DNA of 64,000 nt from Symbiodinium natans (GCA_905221605.1 CAJNDS010002446.1:1051129-1115128), one strand, 5' to 3'. Positions 39,941 to 49,805 are shown, numbered from the stretch's first letter. Numbers and translations: made by a program. The notes: a model not told the origin generated them from the letters alone.

Positions 39941-40715
39941 GCTCCACATCAATCATCCGTATGACTTCGCTGATCATTTCAGCCCTGTACTCCTTTTGCA
40001 CGGCCTGGGTCTTGAAAAACAAGCCCTCTGCACGCGACTTGAGGGAAAACTCGCGCGCCAGCAAACGGAGAACTTCATAGCCATTCAGACTACCACGACT
40101 GTCAACTTCCAAGTACGCCCTAATAATCAAATCCGCTTTACTGAAATCAGCAAATGCCGAGCGGAGGATGCTGAATAACTTTGCAGACCGAGTAGCCTGC
40201 GCAGCAGTCATGCCACTCTGCTGGATCTCTGACTCAGCACTCAGCGAATATCTCACCTCCGTGGGGTAACTGTCATGCCCCAAACCAAGCCAAGCACAAA
40301 GCTCGTCAACATAGGAACGAAAACCAAGAACCTCATCAACTCTGCTTTTCCATTTGGAAGTTTCCGGTTTAGGCAACGGGGGCAACCACCGCTCTGCCCT
40401 TGAAAGCGCACCAAGACCATCCTCATGCCGGGACGACTGCGCCGATGACACACCAGCTCGAAACCCACGCAACTGTTCTCTTGGCAACTGTTCATCGTCA
40501 TCACCAAGCGTCATATCAAACACCTGCGGAGTAGGTGGCGGCATCCTTCGCTGGGGGCTTTGCTCAACTCGGACTTCATTAAGCGACGCCTTCAAGCCTT
40601 GCATTGCCTCATGCATTTGCGCCAAGCGGTCAGACAATGAGACACACACGCTTTGCTGGCTTGCCAACAGCTCACCAACTTGGGTTTGTTGCTGTTTCTG
40701 GCTCTGCACTTCAAG
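39219..40715 (-). CDS. gag: copia Gag, main part
   Basis: Nucleocapsid/capsid precursor. Gln-rich coiled-coil start, a capsid-like middle with the copia-type stretch FSILRSAFADFSKADLIIRA, a Lys-Gly-rich linker, and two CCHC knuckles (CFNCGEKGHMSAEC, CYSCGQTGHMSSQC) for RNA binding. Upstream it is separated from its N-terminal part by an in-frame TGA (40716-40718). Confidence 0.9.
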   Translation of the reverse strand, partial: LEVQSQKQQQTQVGELLASQQSVCVSLSDRLAQMHEAMQGLKASLNEVRVEQSPQRRMPPPTPQVFDMTLGDDDEQLPREQLRGFRAGVSSAQSSRHEDGLGALSRAERWLPPLPKPETSKWKSRVDEVLGFRSYVDELCAWLGLGHDSYPTEVRYSLSAESEIQQSGMTAAQATRSAKLFSILRSAFADFSKADLIIRAYLEVDSRGSLNGYEVLRLLAREFSLKSRAEGLFFKTQAVQKEYRAEMISEVIRMIDVERSRFQRLVSSLPLRERDGVEVNESDKVLMLLRSLPSGCRQYCVLHCTSERYEDLRAACVRYEAQNRIWLDPSVNHVITEVAEAANDETWACAEDGEYFYWWDDEYEAYVCALKGKGKAKGKGKAKGKRPGKGQDSAAAKTGSEANKGAGRTCFNCGEKGHMSAECPHPKSSKGKKSVVCYSCGQTGHMSSQCTKKVKGDGKGKGKRPLNELQPEDAEHEEAALPLTVFSVSAFGVVASVA

Positions 40716-40983
40716 TCACAACTGTTGCATCTGTCCTGACAGAGTACTCACCAGCCTCTGCTGTTGACCCATCTGTTGAGTTAGAGCCTGAAGGAAATTC
40801 TGCTGTTGCAACAACGAAGCTTCCAACTGCGACAAGCCTGCGGTAGGCGACAAGCTCGGCCCACGGGAAACTGGCACAGGAACATTTTCAGCATGCACAA
40901 AACCAGGCCGATCTGCCTCTCATACCTGCTTCCAGAGTTCTGGGCGAAGAAGGGTCCGTTGGACTACGCTCCCTATCGGCCAT
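40716..40983 (-). pseudogene. gag: Gag N-terminal part, broken
   Basis: An ATG at 40983 starts MADRERSPTDPSSPRTLEAG but that frame ends at a TGA about 30 codons on. The Gag frame (HAENVPVPVSRGPSL... then coiled coil LEASLLQQQNFLQALTQQM) runs in the neighbouring frame to a TGA at 40716-40718. So one frame change and one nonsense codon lie within the first 90 codons. Confidence 0.75.
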
Positions 40984-41078
40984 TGTGCTGACTTTATCCT
41001 ACTAAGACACAAAGCGAAACCGCCAACCTGAACCGCGTCCGTACTTAAACTAGACTTACTAGAGCCGGCGATTACATA

Positions 41079-41095
41079 AGCCGGCTCCGCTACCA
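41079..41095 (-). promoter_or_regulatory. tRNA primer binding site
   Basis: TGGTAGCGGAGCCGGCT directly follows the 5' LTR on the element strand. It begins TGG, complementary to tRNA CCA, and resembles the initiator-Met site TGGTATCAGAGC of plant copia elements. Confidence 0.8.
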
Positions 41096-41407
41096 TATAA
41101 ATAAACACACCCTTAACCGTGGAGTTCCTGGATCTCTTAGGTACGCCGATCGAGTCACTCTTTTTCAGATTCTTGAGCCAAACACGTTCCGAATAATTCT
41201 CAAATGGCTGTTCGCTGCACAGGCTGTTCTCCGAAGAGCTTCCATGTCCGACAGTCCTTCGCATGCAAGATTCAGCTCTTCACCAGAAGCATCATGTAGC
41301 TTCTGCTCAGCTTGATTTGCGAGGTCACGAACCACCGCTTCATGGATCAACTATCATATCGTATTGGTGGGTTAGTTATATACCATATATAGTGTAACAT
41401 ATTCACA
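41096..41407 (-). repeat. 5' LTR
   Basis: 312 bases, identical by eye to 33037-33348. The promoter and start of the element's RNA should be here; ATATATGGTATATAA near its upstream end could be a TATA-like signal. Confidence 0.95.
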
Positions 41408-41435
41408 CTAAACCCTAAACCCTAAACCCTAAACC

Positions 41436-41466
<31 letters not shown>

Positions 41467-41470
41467 CACC
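41408..41470 (-). repeat. CCCTAAA array, continuation
   Basis: Begins with the CTAAA duplication, then CCCTAAA and CCCTCAA units. Confidence 0.95.
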
Positions 41471-41476
41471 CTACCC

Positions 41477-41560
41477 CCTGAGTCTTCGAAGTCCAAGGCA
41501 CTCTATTGCATAGCTGCCTGCCAGAAGGCCGCCGGATCGGGAATGGCGGGGTCAAAGTAG
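41477..41560 (+). CDS. candidate terminal exon
   Basis: Reads PESSKSKALYCIAACQKAAG then SGMAGSK and TAG. Confidence 0.45.
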   Translation, partial: PESSKSKALYCIAACQKAAGSGMAGSK

Positions 41561-41877
41561 GCCCCCAAGCCCAAAGCCTGTATAGGGTTTGGGGTTTAGG
41601 GTTCAGGGTTTAGGGTTTAGAGCCAGGGTTTGGGGTTTAGGGTTTAGGGTTTGGGGTTTGGGGTTTAGGGTTTCGGGTTTAGGGTTTCGGGTTTAGCACT
41701 AAACCCCCAGCGCACTCACACTTGCAGGCGGGTGAGGCCTGGTAAGGCTTTGAAATCTGCACACAAGACCGGACACCCGGAGCCCTCACCGGCCTAAAGC
41801 TCAGAGGACATCTCCTTCTCGGAATGTGGGGGTTTCCGAAATTATATTAGGGGTACCTTATTGGCGTCCTTATGACA

Positions 41878-41945
41878 AGGGAATCCTACTATTTTGGGGT
41901 GTATATTAGGGTTCCCTTATCTTCGTAAACCCCCATATTGAAGCG
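41878..41945. repeat. dispersed repeat, copy 2
   Basis: AATCCTACTATTTTGGGGTGTAT...CTTCGTAAACCCCCATATTGAA, matching 10964-11030. Confidence 0.6.
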
Positions 41946-42348
41946 GCCACGCTCCGCTCCCTAATGCGACCAGTGCACCAACATGTCCTCTACAGGTTTG
42001 ACATAGCAAGACAAATGTGTCATTAAGGGGAGGTTTGGGGGAGAAGCCTAAAATTATTCCTCATCCTAAACCCTCTGTCCCCGGCCTCTAAACCCTACAT
42101 TGACATCCTAAACCCTCAACTGCTGGGAGGGTGGCGGTTCTGTTATTCCTCATTTTTTGGAGTTCACGGTTTAGAGTTGAGAGTTAGGTACTAGATTGGG
42201 GCACGGGGCCTACCACCCGCAGGGTTACGGGTCGGGGCTTCCCAAACCCAAACCCGGTAGACCCATAAGCCGTAAACCCTAACCCCAAAATCCTAAACCC
42301 TAAACCCTAAACCCTAAACCTGACACGCGCTCTGGTCGAGCAAAATAG

Positions 42349-42419
42349 GCCTGCGCACCGCTCCTGAGCCTGGTGCTGCAACTCTGGACCTTGATGACGG
42401 GCCTTGCGGGGGCGCCCAG
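42349..42419 (+). CDS. candidate exon
   Basis: AAATAG acceptor. Reads LRTAPEPGAATLDLDDGPCG then GAQ; followed by GATTTAGG (possible GA donor). Confidence 0.45.
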
Positions 42420-42501
42420 GATTTAGGGGCTGCCTTTGGGGGGGTTTAGGGTTTAGGGTTTAGGGTTTAGGGGTTAGGGGTTAGGGTTTAGGATTTAGGG
42501 G

Positions 42502-42601
42502 TGGGATGTTGCCCCTTATCCTAGCAGTCCTTAACAGGGATCCTAGTACCCCCTGTTATAATCCCTATTCAGGATTGCTAGTTTAAGAGGGAACATCCCA
42601 A
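42502..42601. repeat. palindromic element, family D
   Basis: TGGGATGTTGCCCCTTATCC...TTAAGAGGGAACATCCCA with symmetric interior (AGGGATCCTAGTA against TTATAATCCCT). Lies between telomere units. Confidence 0.7.
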
Positions 42602-42839
42602 GTTCATCATTTAGGGTGGGGCTTGGGGTTTCAGGGATGAGGGGTTTTGGGGGTTTGGGGTCTTTTTGAGGAGGGTTCTTGAATTTTGGGGTTGAGGGTG
42701 GGTTTTGGGAGGAAATGGGGTGCTGTGACGCGCACACGCGGGACAGCAGCCAAGCATGCGAAACCACAGCCCCTAATTCGGAAAGACAGGCGACCCTAAA
42801 CCCTAAAACCCCCAACCGCCTAAAGCCTAAGGACCCGAA

Positions 42840-43005
42840 ACCCTAAACCCTAAACCCTAAACCCTAAACCCTAAACCCTAAACCCTAAACCCTAAACCCT
42901 AAACCCTAAACCCTAAACCCTAAACCCTAAACCCTAAACCCTAAACCGTAAACCCTAAACCCTAAAGACCCCAAACCCTAGACCCTGAACCTCTCCGAGA
43001 CCTGA
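42840..43005 (-). repeat. CCCTAAA array
   Basis: Regular; followed by worn units to 43430, including CCCCTAGA units (43198-43262). Confidence 0.95.
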
Positions 43006-43046
43006 AAGCCTCTGTTGTGAGGTGTCCCCCATCACCCCTCGTTCAG

Positions 43047-43065
43047 GGCTGCTTGTCGCTGGCAG
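43047..43065 (+). CDS. candidate micro-exon
   Basis: TCGTTCAG acceptor and GCAG|GTGCAA donor around GGCTGCTTGTCGCTGGCAG. Confidence 0.3.
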
Positions 43066-43583
43066 GTGCAAACCTGAATCCCTAAACCCTGAACCCTAAA
43101 CCCTGAACCCGAAACCCCCTAAACCCGAATCCCTAAATCCTCAACTCTTAACCTGAGGCCCGAAGCCCAAAACCCTCATCCCCTAAACCCCTAAACCCCT
43201 AAACCTCTAGACCCCTAGACCCCTAGACCCCTAGACCCCTAGACCCCTAGACCCCCAGACCCCTAAACCCGAAACCCTGAACCCCCAAACCCAAAACTCT
43301 AAACCCTTAAGCCCGAAGCCATAAACCATAAACCCCAAACCCGAAACGCGAAATCCCTAAATCAGAAGCCCTGAACCCTAAACCCGAAGCCTTAAACCCT
43401 AAACCCCAAACCCCAAACCCCCGAAACCCAGGTGCCCACCGCCTGTACGGGGCCTCAGCTTCCCCACACCGGGCGCTCGGGGTTTCGGGTTTAGGGTTTC
43501 GGGTGTCGGGTTTAGGGTTGGGGTTTGGGGTCTACGGTTTAGGGTTGTCGGTATGTAAGACTTCAGGGTCGTTTGGGTTGCAG

Positions 43584-43653
43584 GTAAGGTGCGCCTGTGC
43601 CCGCCTGCCTCCGCAAAAGTGCCGAGAATTCCGCAGTCCAACAACGTGCTGTT
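43584..43653 (+). CDS. candidate exon
   Basis: GGTTGCAG acceptor. Best frame KVRLCPPASAKVPRIPQSNN then VLF. Confidence 0.4.
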
Positions 43654-43709
43654 TAGGGGCTTTGGGGTTTCGGGGTTTGGGATTGTAGGGGTTTAGGGGT
43701 TCAGGGGTG

Positions 43710-43862
43710 TAACCCTAAACCCCAAACCCCAAACCCCAAACCCCAAACCCTGAACCCTGAACCCTAAACCCTAAACCCTAAACCCTAAACCCTAAACCCT
43801 AAACCCTAAACTTTAAACTTTAAACCCTAAACCCTAAACCCTAAACCCTAAACCCTAAACCA
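43710..43862 (-). repeat. CCCCAAA / CCCTAAA array
   Basis: Starts at a head-to-head joint with TTTAGGGG units near 43705. Confidence 0.95.
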
Positions 43863-44249
43863 CTTAGGGTGTAGCTTGGGATCATCCTGAGGGGCTCAGA
43901 TGCCGCTGGCTCCCCTTTCTCTGGGTTTGGTTCCCTCATAAGCCCCTTTAATCCCTAAACCCTAAACCCTAAACCCTAAACCCTAAACCCTAACCCTAAA
44001 CCCCGAAAGCCCAAACCCTAAATCCCTGAACCCTAAGCCCTACATCTCTAAGACCCCTCAAGCCTAAAGGTCACTCTGGGATCTGCACTTGATGGGGTCA
44101 GGGTTAGCGTTTGCGATTTAGGGTTTAGGGTTTAGGGTTTAGGGTTTAGGGTTTTGGGGTTTAGGGTTTAGGGTTTTGGGGTTTAGGGTTTAGGGTTTAG
44201 GGTTTAGGGTTTAGGGTTTAGGGTTTAGGGCTAAGGGTTTCGGGTTCTT

Positions 44250-44850
44250 CGTGCGATTTTGCCTTGGACCCCTAAGGTTGCACCCTTGGGCTTGGGGACC
44301 CTTTCTAAGGATCCTCTAAGGGGAAGAGAAGGACCAGATTAGGATATGTTGAGGGAGACCTTTAGGGGCACAACCTTGGGGGTACGAGTCCTAATCCCTT
44401 GGCGGAAGACCATGTCCCAAATCAGCCCTCGCCCCTCACCTAAACTCGTGAGAGTACCGCGGCCCACGTCATGGGTGGTGTCAACATTATGGTCCCTTTC
44501 TGGATCCCTATTACAATACGGCACCTAGTATTTCGGGTACGTACCCCAAAAGGGATCACAGTTTTGACAACCACCCTGGCCTCTGCTGACTGTCAACTTC
44601 AAGAAATGCAAGAACTAGGTCTTGGAGTACTATACTTTAATACTTTTTGTTGGTTCTGGTTTCCTATTATCGCTACTTATACCTAAAAAGTATATACTTT
44701 TTTTTCAGGGTCTACTCCAAAGCTAAGAGAAAGCCCCCCCTGCTAGGGTGGTTTGGGGGGGTAGAGAACCTAGAAGGGGCTGCTAAGCTGTGCAGGGGCG
44801 CGATAGGGAAATCGAAAGAAAAGGCGCACTCCCCCAGGTACACACCCTGA
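44250..44850. other. unique stretch, no confident gene
   Basis: Several open frames of about 60-70 codons on both strands, none with splice or start support. Confidence 0.4.
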
Positions 44851-45006
44851 ACCCTAAACCCGATACCCTACACCCTACCCCCTAAAGCCTAAAGCCTAAA
44901 GCCTAAAGCCTAAACCCTAAACCCTAAGCGATAAGCCCTAAGCCCTAAACCCTAAATCCTAAATCCTAAACCTCAACTTTTGGGGGGTTCGGGAACCCGC
45001 GCCCAG

Positions 45007-45035
45007 GTGAGGAGAGGGACTGGCTCAGTTGCCAG
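45007..45035 (+). CDS. candidate short exon
   Basis: CGCCCAG acceptor and TGCCAG|GTGGGT donor. Reads EERDWLSC. Confidence 0.4.
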
Positions 45036-45190
45036 GTGGGTGGTGTTTGGGGTTTGGGGTTTGGGGTTTAGGGTTTAGGGTTTAGGGTTTAAGGTTTAGG
45101 GTTTAGCGTCAGTTCGAAGGAGGAGTTCTTGTTTTAGGGGCTTCAGGGGTTTAGTGGGTTTAGAGGGTTAGGGCTTAGGGCGTTCCGGAG

Positions 45191-45264
45191 CAAACATGCC
45201 GAAAAAGCAACGCAAGTGGGGTTGCCGGCTCAATCCCAAACCCTCCAAGTACCCTAGTTCCTGA
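45191..45264 (+). CDS. candidate basic coding segment
   Basis: ANMPKKQRKWGCRLNPKPSK then YPSS and TGA. Confidence 0.35.
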
Positions 45265-45360
45265 ACCCTAAACCCTAAACCCTAAACCCTAAACCCAATG
45301 GCCATGGACTTCCATCCCTTGTCCTCAGCTGGGGGCCCTAAACCCTAAACCCTAAACCCT

Positions 45361-45450
45361 ATGTTCGGAAATCCCCAGCTGGGCCAGGTAGAAGATGAGA
45401 TTGTTGGACCTTGCTGCGACCCTGTGGAGAAAGCCAAGGACGGAGCGGAT
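45361..45450 (+). CDS. candidate exon with ATG
   Basis: MFGNPQLGQVEDEIVGPCCD then PVEKAKDGAD, exactly 30 codons, with GT of a TTTAGGG array as donor (GAT|GTTAGG). Acidic. Confidence 0.5.
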
Positions 45451-45481
45451 GTTAGGGTTTAGGGTTTAGGGTTTAGGGTTC

Positions 45482-45575
45482 AGCATCTCAAGTTCGAGCA
45501 TTTACTAGGCCAGCAGTGTGTTCAGGCAACGGAAAAAACCCACCCGCCCAAAGAATCCCATAACATTAAGAAAAT
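45482..45575. repeat. dispersed repeat of about 90 bases, copy 1
   Basis: TCAGCATCTCAAGT...GCAGTGTGT...CACCCGCCCAAAGAATCCCA...CATTAAG recurs at 46997-47085 in the same orientation. Confidence 0.75.
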
Positions 45576-45673
45576 AAAAGGTTTTCTTCCTACTCCAAAG
45601 AGTTTTACCTACCCAAGTCAGACACGTTTTCAACAACATTAGGAAAAATGTCCAACCTCCTTCTTCTCTAGGC

Positions 45674-45888
45674 ACGTGGTCAACAGAATGGATTTGTTAA
45701 CCACATGTTTCTGTTTCGAGCGGACAAGAAAACCAAACGTGGTCAACAGAATGGATTAGTTAACCACATGTTTCTGTTTCAAGCGGACAAGAAAACCAAA
45801 CGTGGTCAACAGAATGGATTTGTTAACCACACGTTTCTGTTTCAAGCGGACAAGAAAACCAAACGTGGTCAACAGAATGGATCTGTTT
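45674..45888. repeat. 63-base tandem repeat
   Basis: ACGTGGTCAACAGAATGGAT...GCGGACAAGAAAACCAA, about three and a half copies. The period is a multiple of three, so it translates as a repeat, but there is no other sign of coding. Confidence 0.9.
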
Positions 45889-45894
45889 ATTGCA

Positions 45895-46080
45895 TTTGGA
45901 AGCCATCTTGAGTTTCTTGAATCGATTGAGGGGCTTCAGGGGCCTCAAAAACAGGCGCGGTCATTCGGGAACTTATTCTTTGGAAGCCATCTTGAGTCTC
46001 TTGACTCTTTTGAGGGGCTTCAGGGGCCTCAAAAACAGGCGTGGTCATTCAGAAACTTAATTCTTTGGAAGCCATCTTGA
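45895..46080. repeat. 84/85-base tandem repeat
   Basis: TTTGGAAGCCATCTTGA...GGGGCCTCAAAAACAGGCG, two copies plus the start of a third. Confidence 0.9.
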
Positions 46081-46119
46081 CAAGCGGGCTTCCCCACCCC
46101 ACCCTTTGATCCACTTCAT

Positions 46120-46211
46120 TGTCGAGGGGGGTTGAGGGGGGAAGGGGGGGTGGTGGGGGGGGGGTGGGGGGTGGGGGGGGGGTTGGGGAGGGGGGGGGTG
46201 GGGGGGGGTTG
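46120..46211 (+). repeat. G-rich tract
   Basis: About 85% G with many runs of 4-9 G. Confidence 0.9.
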
Positions 46212-46212
46212 G

Positions 46213-46668
46213 AATATATGACCTTGCCCGCTAAATATATGACCTTGCCCGCTAAATATGTGACCTTGCCCGCTAAATATATGACCTTGCCCGCTAAATA
46301 TATTACCTGGCCCGCTAAATATATGACCTTGCCCGCTAAATATATGACCTTGCCCGCTAAATATATGACCTGGCCCGGGCAATATATTTAGCGGGCAAGG
46401 TCATATTTTTTCGCGGGCAAGGTCATATATTTAGTGGGCAAGGTCATATATTTAGCGGGCAAGGTCATATATTTAGCGGGCAAGGTCATATATTGAGCGG
46501 GCAAGGTCATATATTGAGTGGGCAAGGTCCATTGGCAAAAAAATGACCTTGCCCACTCAATATATGACCTTGCCCGCTAAATATATGACCTTGCCCGCTA
46601 AATATATGACCTTGCCCACTAAATATATGACCTGGCCCGCTAAATATATAACCTTGCCCGCAAAGTCA
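46213..46668. repeat. inverted blocks of a 21-base repeat
   Basis: Unit ATATGACCTTGCCCGCTAAAT. About eight copies forward (46213-46378), seven inverted (46379-46528), then six forward again (46537-46668). Confidence 0.95.
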
Positions 46669-46689
46669 TTAACATTTATATTATATATG

Positions 46690-46765
46690 AAAGAGTGGTT
46701 TAGGGTTTAGGGTTTAGGGTTTAGGGTTTAGGGTTTAGGGTTTAGGGTTTAGGGTTTAGGGTTTC
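46690..46765 (+). repeat. TTTAGGG array
   Basis: Meets CCTAAACCC units head to head near 46794. Confidence 0.95.
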
Positions 46766-46996
46766 AGGCACTTCAGGGTTCAGGGCCTAAACCCTAAACA
46801 TAAACTTTAAGCTCTGAACCATAAACCCTGAACTTGAAACCCGAAACAAACCCTAAAGCCCTCAAGCCCTGAGCCCTAAACCCTAAACCCCAAACCCAAA
46901 CGCCTTAAACGCTTCTTCAACCTAACATCTGAACCTTAGGTTTGCAGAGGTTTAGGGTTTAGGGTTTAGGGTTTTGGGCAGCCCCGTGTACCCTTT

Positions 46997-47085
46997 GTTC
47001 AGCATCTCAAGTCCAGGCATTCGCCAGTCAAGCAGTGTGTCGGAAATATACCCACCCACCCAAGAATCCCACACCATTAAGAAAT
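46997..47085. repeat. dispersed repeat of about 90 bases, copy 2
   Basis: Matches 45482-45575, roughly 75-80% by eye. Confidence 0.7.
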
Positions 47086-47277
47086 TATGAAGTTCACTCC
47101 AGACATTCCCAGTAGGCCTATTGCCCAAAGCCCAGTGAGTCCTGATCCCTAAAATCCAAGGACCACAATAGACCCTAAACCCTATGGTGCAAACCCTAGA
47201 CCCTAAACCCCAAACCCTAGGCCCCACAACCCTATGCCCCAAAACCCTATGTCCCAACCCTGGGTACCAAATTCTGT

Positions 47278-47352
47278 GCCCACGAACTTTTTGACTTGGC
47301 CCTTAACGTGTCAAAAAGTTCGCGGGCCCGTGTCAGAAAGGTTCGTGGGCGA
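47278..47352. repeat. inverted repeat
   Basis: CCCACGAACTTTTTGAC and GTCAAAAAGTTCGCGGG, with a third arm GGTTCGTGGGC. Confidence 0.75.
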
Positions 47353-47740
47353 GTGATGGTAACGTACTTATTGTGTTCAATACATACATTATGTATTGCT
47401 TTATGTTTTTTTCAACTATTTGTGTTTTTGTGTGCTTTGTTGTTATTTTTATTCGTTTGGACCATTTCACATGTTTTGCACTAGCTTGCATTTTCTACTG
47501 CTTCTAGTTCAGCTTATATCATTTTCATCCTGTGCTTCGATGACTTTATATTTGTTGAGAAGCTACTTGGATCATTTGCGTCATCTTATGCGTTGTTACA
47601 TCATACTAGACCGTGCCATGTGTTTTACATCTCTATCTTCATATGTTTTTAGTAGTGTATGTTACTTTTCTACGGCTTCAGAATACTCGGCTTTCTGCTT
47701 CACAGTGTTTCTTCACCTTGTTATGGATTAAGGGTCCAGG
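47353..47740. other. AT-rich stretch, no confident gene
   Basis: Clearly lower GC than elsewhere. Open frames are Cys/Phe/Leu-rich from T-rich codons and unlike the GC3-rich exons. Confidence 0.5.
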
Positions 47741-47786
47741 GCTTTTGGTGTTTAGGGTTTATCGGGGTTCGAAGATTGGGACGTAG

Positions 47787-47884
47787 GCCCTCAGCCGTGG
47801 CGCAGGAAATCGCAGAGTGGGGGATGACGCAGTGCGACGCCGAGCCTCACTGCCTAAGCTCCGTAAGCTGTGAACGCTCGGCGG
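47787..47884 (+). CDS. exon, Cys-containing unknown protein
   Basis: GACGTAG acceptor. Reads PSAVAQEIAEWGMTQCDAEP then HCLSSVSCERSA; donor GCGG|GTTCAG. Confidence 0.55.
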
Positions 47885-47889
47885 GTTCA

Positions 47890-48112
47890 GGGTTTAGGGG
47901 TTGGGGTTTAAAGTTTAGGGTTTAGGGTTTAGGGTTTGGGGTTTAGGGTTTAGGGTTTAGGGTTTAGGGTTTAGGGTTTAACCGGGAAGCCCGCACTGCC
48001 CAGGCCCGATCACGAGATGGACATCCTGCCTGAGGTCATTTTCTGGGTTTAGGGTTTAGGGTTTAGGGTTTAGGGTTTAGGGTTTAGGGTTTAGGGTTTA
48101 GGGTTTAGGATT
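47890..48112 (+). repeat. two TTTAGGG arrays around an exon-like island
   Basis: 47905-47980 and 48047-48110, with an island between. Confidence 0.95.
48004..48046 (+). CDS. candidate exon between TTTAGGG arrays
   Basis: TGCCCAG acceptor; reads PDHEMDILPEVIFW; donor TGG|GTTTAG is the telomere repeat itself. A second frame (ITRWTSCLRSFS) is also open. Confidence 0.4.
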
Positions 48113-48141
48113 TTGGCTTTAGGGTTTCGGGGTTGGGGGTT

Positions 48142-48228
48142 GTTTACAAGAAGCGATGTTCGACTTTTAACGGTGGGATTCAGGCGCGTCCCTTTGAAAG
48201 ATGGGGTTCGAATAGCCGTCTGCCTTAA
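48142..48228 (+). CDS. candidate coding segment
   Basis: VYKKRCSTFNGGIQARPFER then WGSNSRLP and TAA. Confidence 0.4.
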   Translation, partial: VYKKRCSTFNGGIQARPFERWGSNSRLP

Positions 48229-48339
48229 GCCCCAAGACGCAGAACTCAGTGCCCTAAACCCTAAGCTCTAGACTCAATACCCGAAAACTTGTTCTCTGAA
48301 CCCCAAACCCCTAAACCCTGAACCTTAAACCCTAAACCT

Positions 48340-48860
48340 AAACCCTCGAGGGCCTTCCTCAAGTTTCGCAGGTGCTGGCGACCGTCGGGTTGGGCATTTG
48401 GGGAGGGAAAAGGGGGGGGGACTGGGGTTTGGGGTTTTGGTTTGGGCTTGGGGTTTAGGGTTTTTAGGTGGGGGGGGGCAGGGGGTGGCTCGGTACCTTG
48501 AGGTTCATGGGCACTTCCTCGCCAGTTCTTTCTAATCACGCAGCTCCAACCAAGTAACCTGAAATGCTCCGCACACAGAAGCCCCTTCCCGCAACATCCC
48601 ATCCCTGCCACCTCAGCCAAAGACCCAAAACCCCGAAAGGAAAACTGCAACACCCTAAACTAAACCCCAAATCCTGAACCCAAAGCACGAGGTCCTAGAC
48701 CCTAAGCCCTAAGCCCGAAACCCTAGTCCATAAGCCCTAAGCCCTAGGCCCTAAACCTGAAACCCTAAAAGATAAACCCTAAACCCGAAACCCTAAACCC
48801 TAAACCCCAAACCCTAAACCCGAAACCCGAAACCCTAAACCCTAAACCCTAAACCCTAAA
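48340..48860. other. mostly degenerate CCCTAAA-like DNA
   Basis: Degenerate units, a G-rich stretch (48395-48480) and CCCGAAA/CCCTAAA (48650-48860). No supported exon. Confidence 0.6.
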
Positions 48861-48873
48861 TCTTAACATTCAG

Positions 48874-48957
48874 GTCCCCGGCGCGAGCCCAACCTCGGCT
48901 GCATACACCAGCGGCTCCGCCTGGGTGTTTCGCCTCAGGATTCAGGGGGACTTGGGG
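48874..48957 (+). CDS. candidate exon
   Basis: ACATTCAG acceptor. Reads VPGASPTSAAYTSGSAWVFR then LRIQGDLG. Confidence 0.45.
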
Positions 48958-49324
48958 GTTCAAGGCTTGGGGTTCAGGGGCTATAGGAGTTTCAGGGCTT
49001 CAGGGGCTTAGTAACTTAGGGTTTAGGGTTTAGGGTTTAGGGTTTAGGGTTTAGGGCTTAGTAACTTAGGGTTTAAGGTTTAGGGTTTGAGCATTTAGGG
49101 TTTGAGGGCTTGCGGAGCTAGGGTTCTGGGGTTTCGGGGGGTGGGGTGACTTTGCAAGTAAGTAGATATGATGGAAGGCTATACAGTAGCCTTTTTTGGC
49201 TACTACTTGCTAAGTCTCTCGGTTCCTTCCTCATGCAAAAACCTGCTTGAAAGTCCCAAGTGGACCTTCTTGGCTTCTGGGGTCGAAGGGTTCTGTTGGA
49301 GGGTCATGTAGAGCTCGGGGCGCA

Positions 49325-49797
49325 CTAAACCCTAAACCCTCTAAACCCTAAACCCTAAACCCTAAACCCTAAACCCTAAGCCCTAAACCCTAAACCCTAA
49401 ACCCTAAACCCTAAACCCTAAACCCTACACCCTACACCCTAAATCCTAAACCCTAAAGCCTAAACCGCCCTAAACCCTAAACCCTAAACCCTAAACCCTA
49501 AACCCTAAACCCTAAACCCTAAACCCTAAACCCTAAACCCTAAACCCTAAACCCTAAACCCTAAACCCTAAACCCTAAACCCTAAACCCTAAACCCTAAA
49601 CCCTAACCTAAACCCTAAACCCTAAACCCTAAACCCTAAACCCTAAACCCTAAACCCTAAAACCTAAACCCTAAACCCTAAACCCTAAACCCTAAACCCT
49701 AAACCCTAAACCCTAAACCCTAAACCCTAAACCCTAAACCCTAACCCTAAACCCTATAAACCCTGTAAACCCTATAAACCCTATAAACCCTAAACCC
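49325..49797 (-). repeat. longest CCCTAAA array
   Basis: Over 450 bases, ending with CCCTATAAA units. Confidence 0.97.
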
Positions 49798-49805
49798 TAA
49801 ACCCC

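Larger units (their letters stand above)
33037..41407 (-). mobile_element. Ty1/copia LTR retrotransposon
   Basis: Complete element: LTR, tRNA primer site, gag with two zinc knuckles, protease, integrase, reverse transcriptase, RNase H, purine tract, LTR, 5-base duplication. The order integrase before reverse transcriptase defines copia. It lies opposite to the inferred gene strand, inside a telomere-like array. Gag-pol is interrupted several times, so this copy is probably not autonomous. Confidence 0.97.

Noticed and set aside
33360-40991. Plus-strand open frames inside the retrotransposon
   Set aside because: Shadows of gag-pol on the opposite strand.
46116-46391. Repeat proteins across the 21-base blocks and G tract
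   Set aside because: The 21-base period is divisible by three, so it is open by design; composition is not protein-like.
46213-46668. CRISPR-like array
   Set aside because: Units are contiguous with no unique spacers, and the host is eukaryotic.
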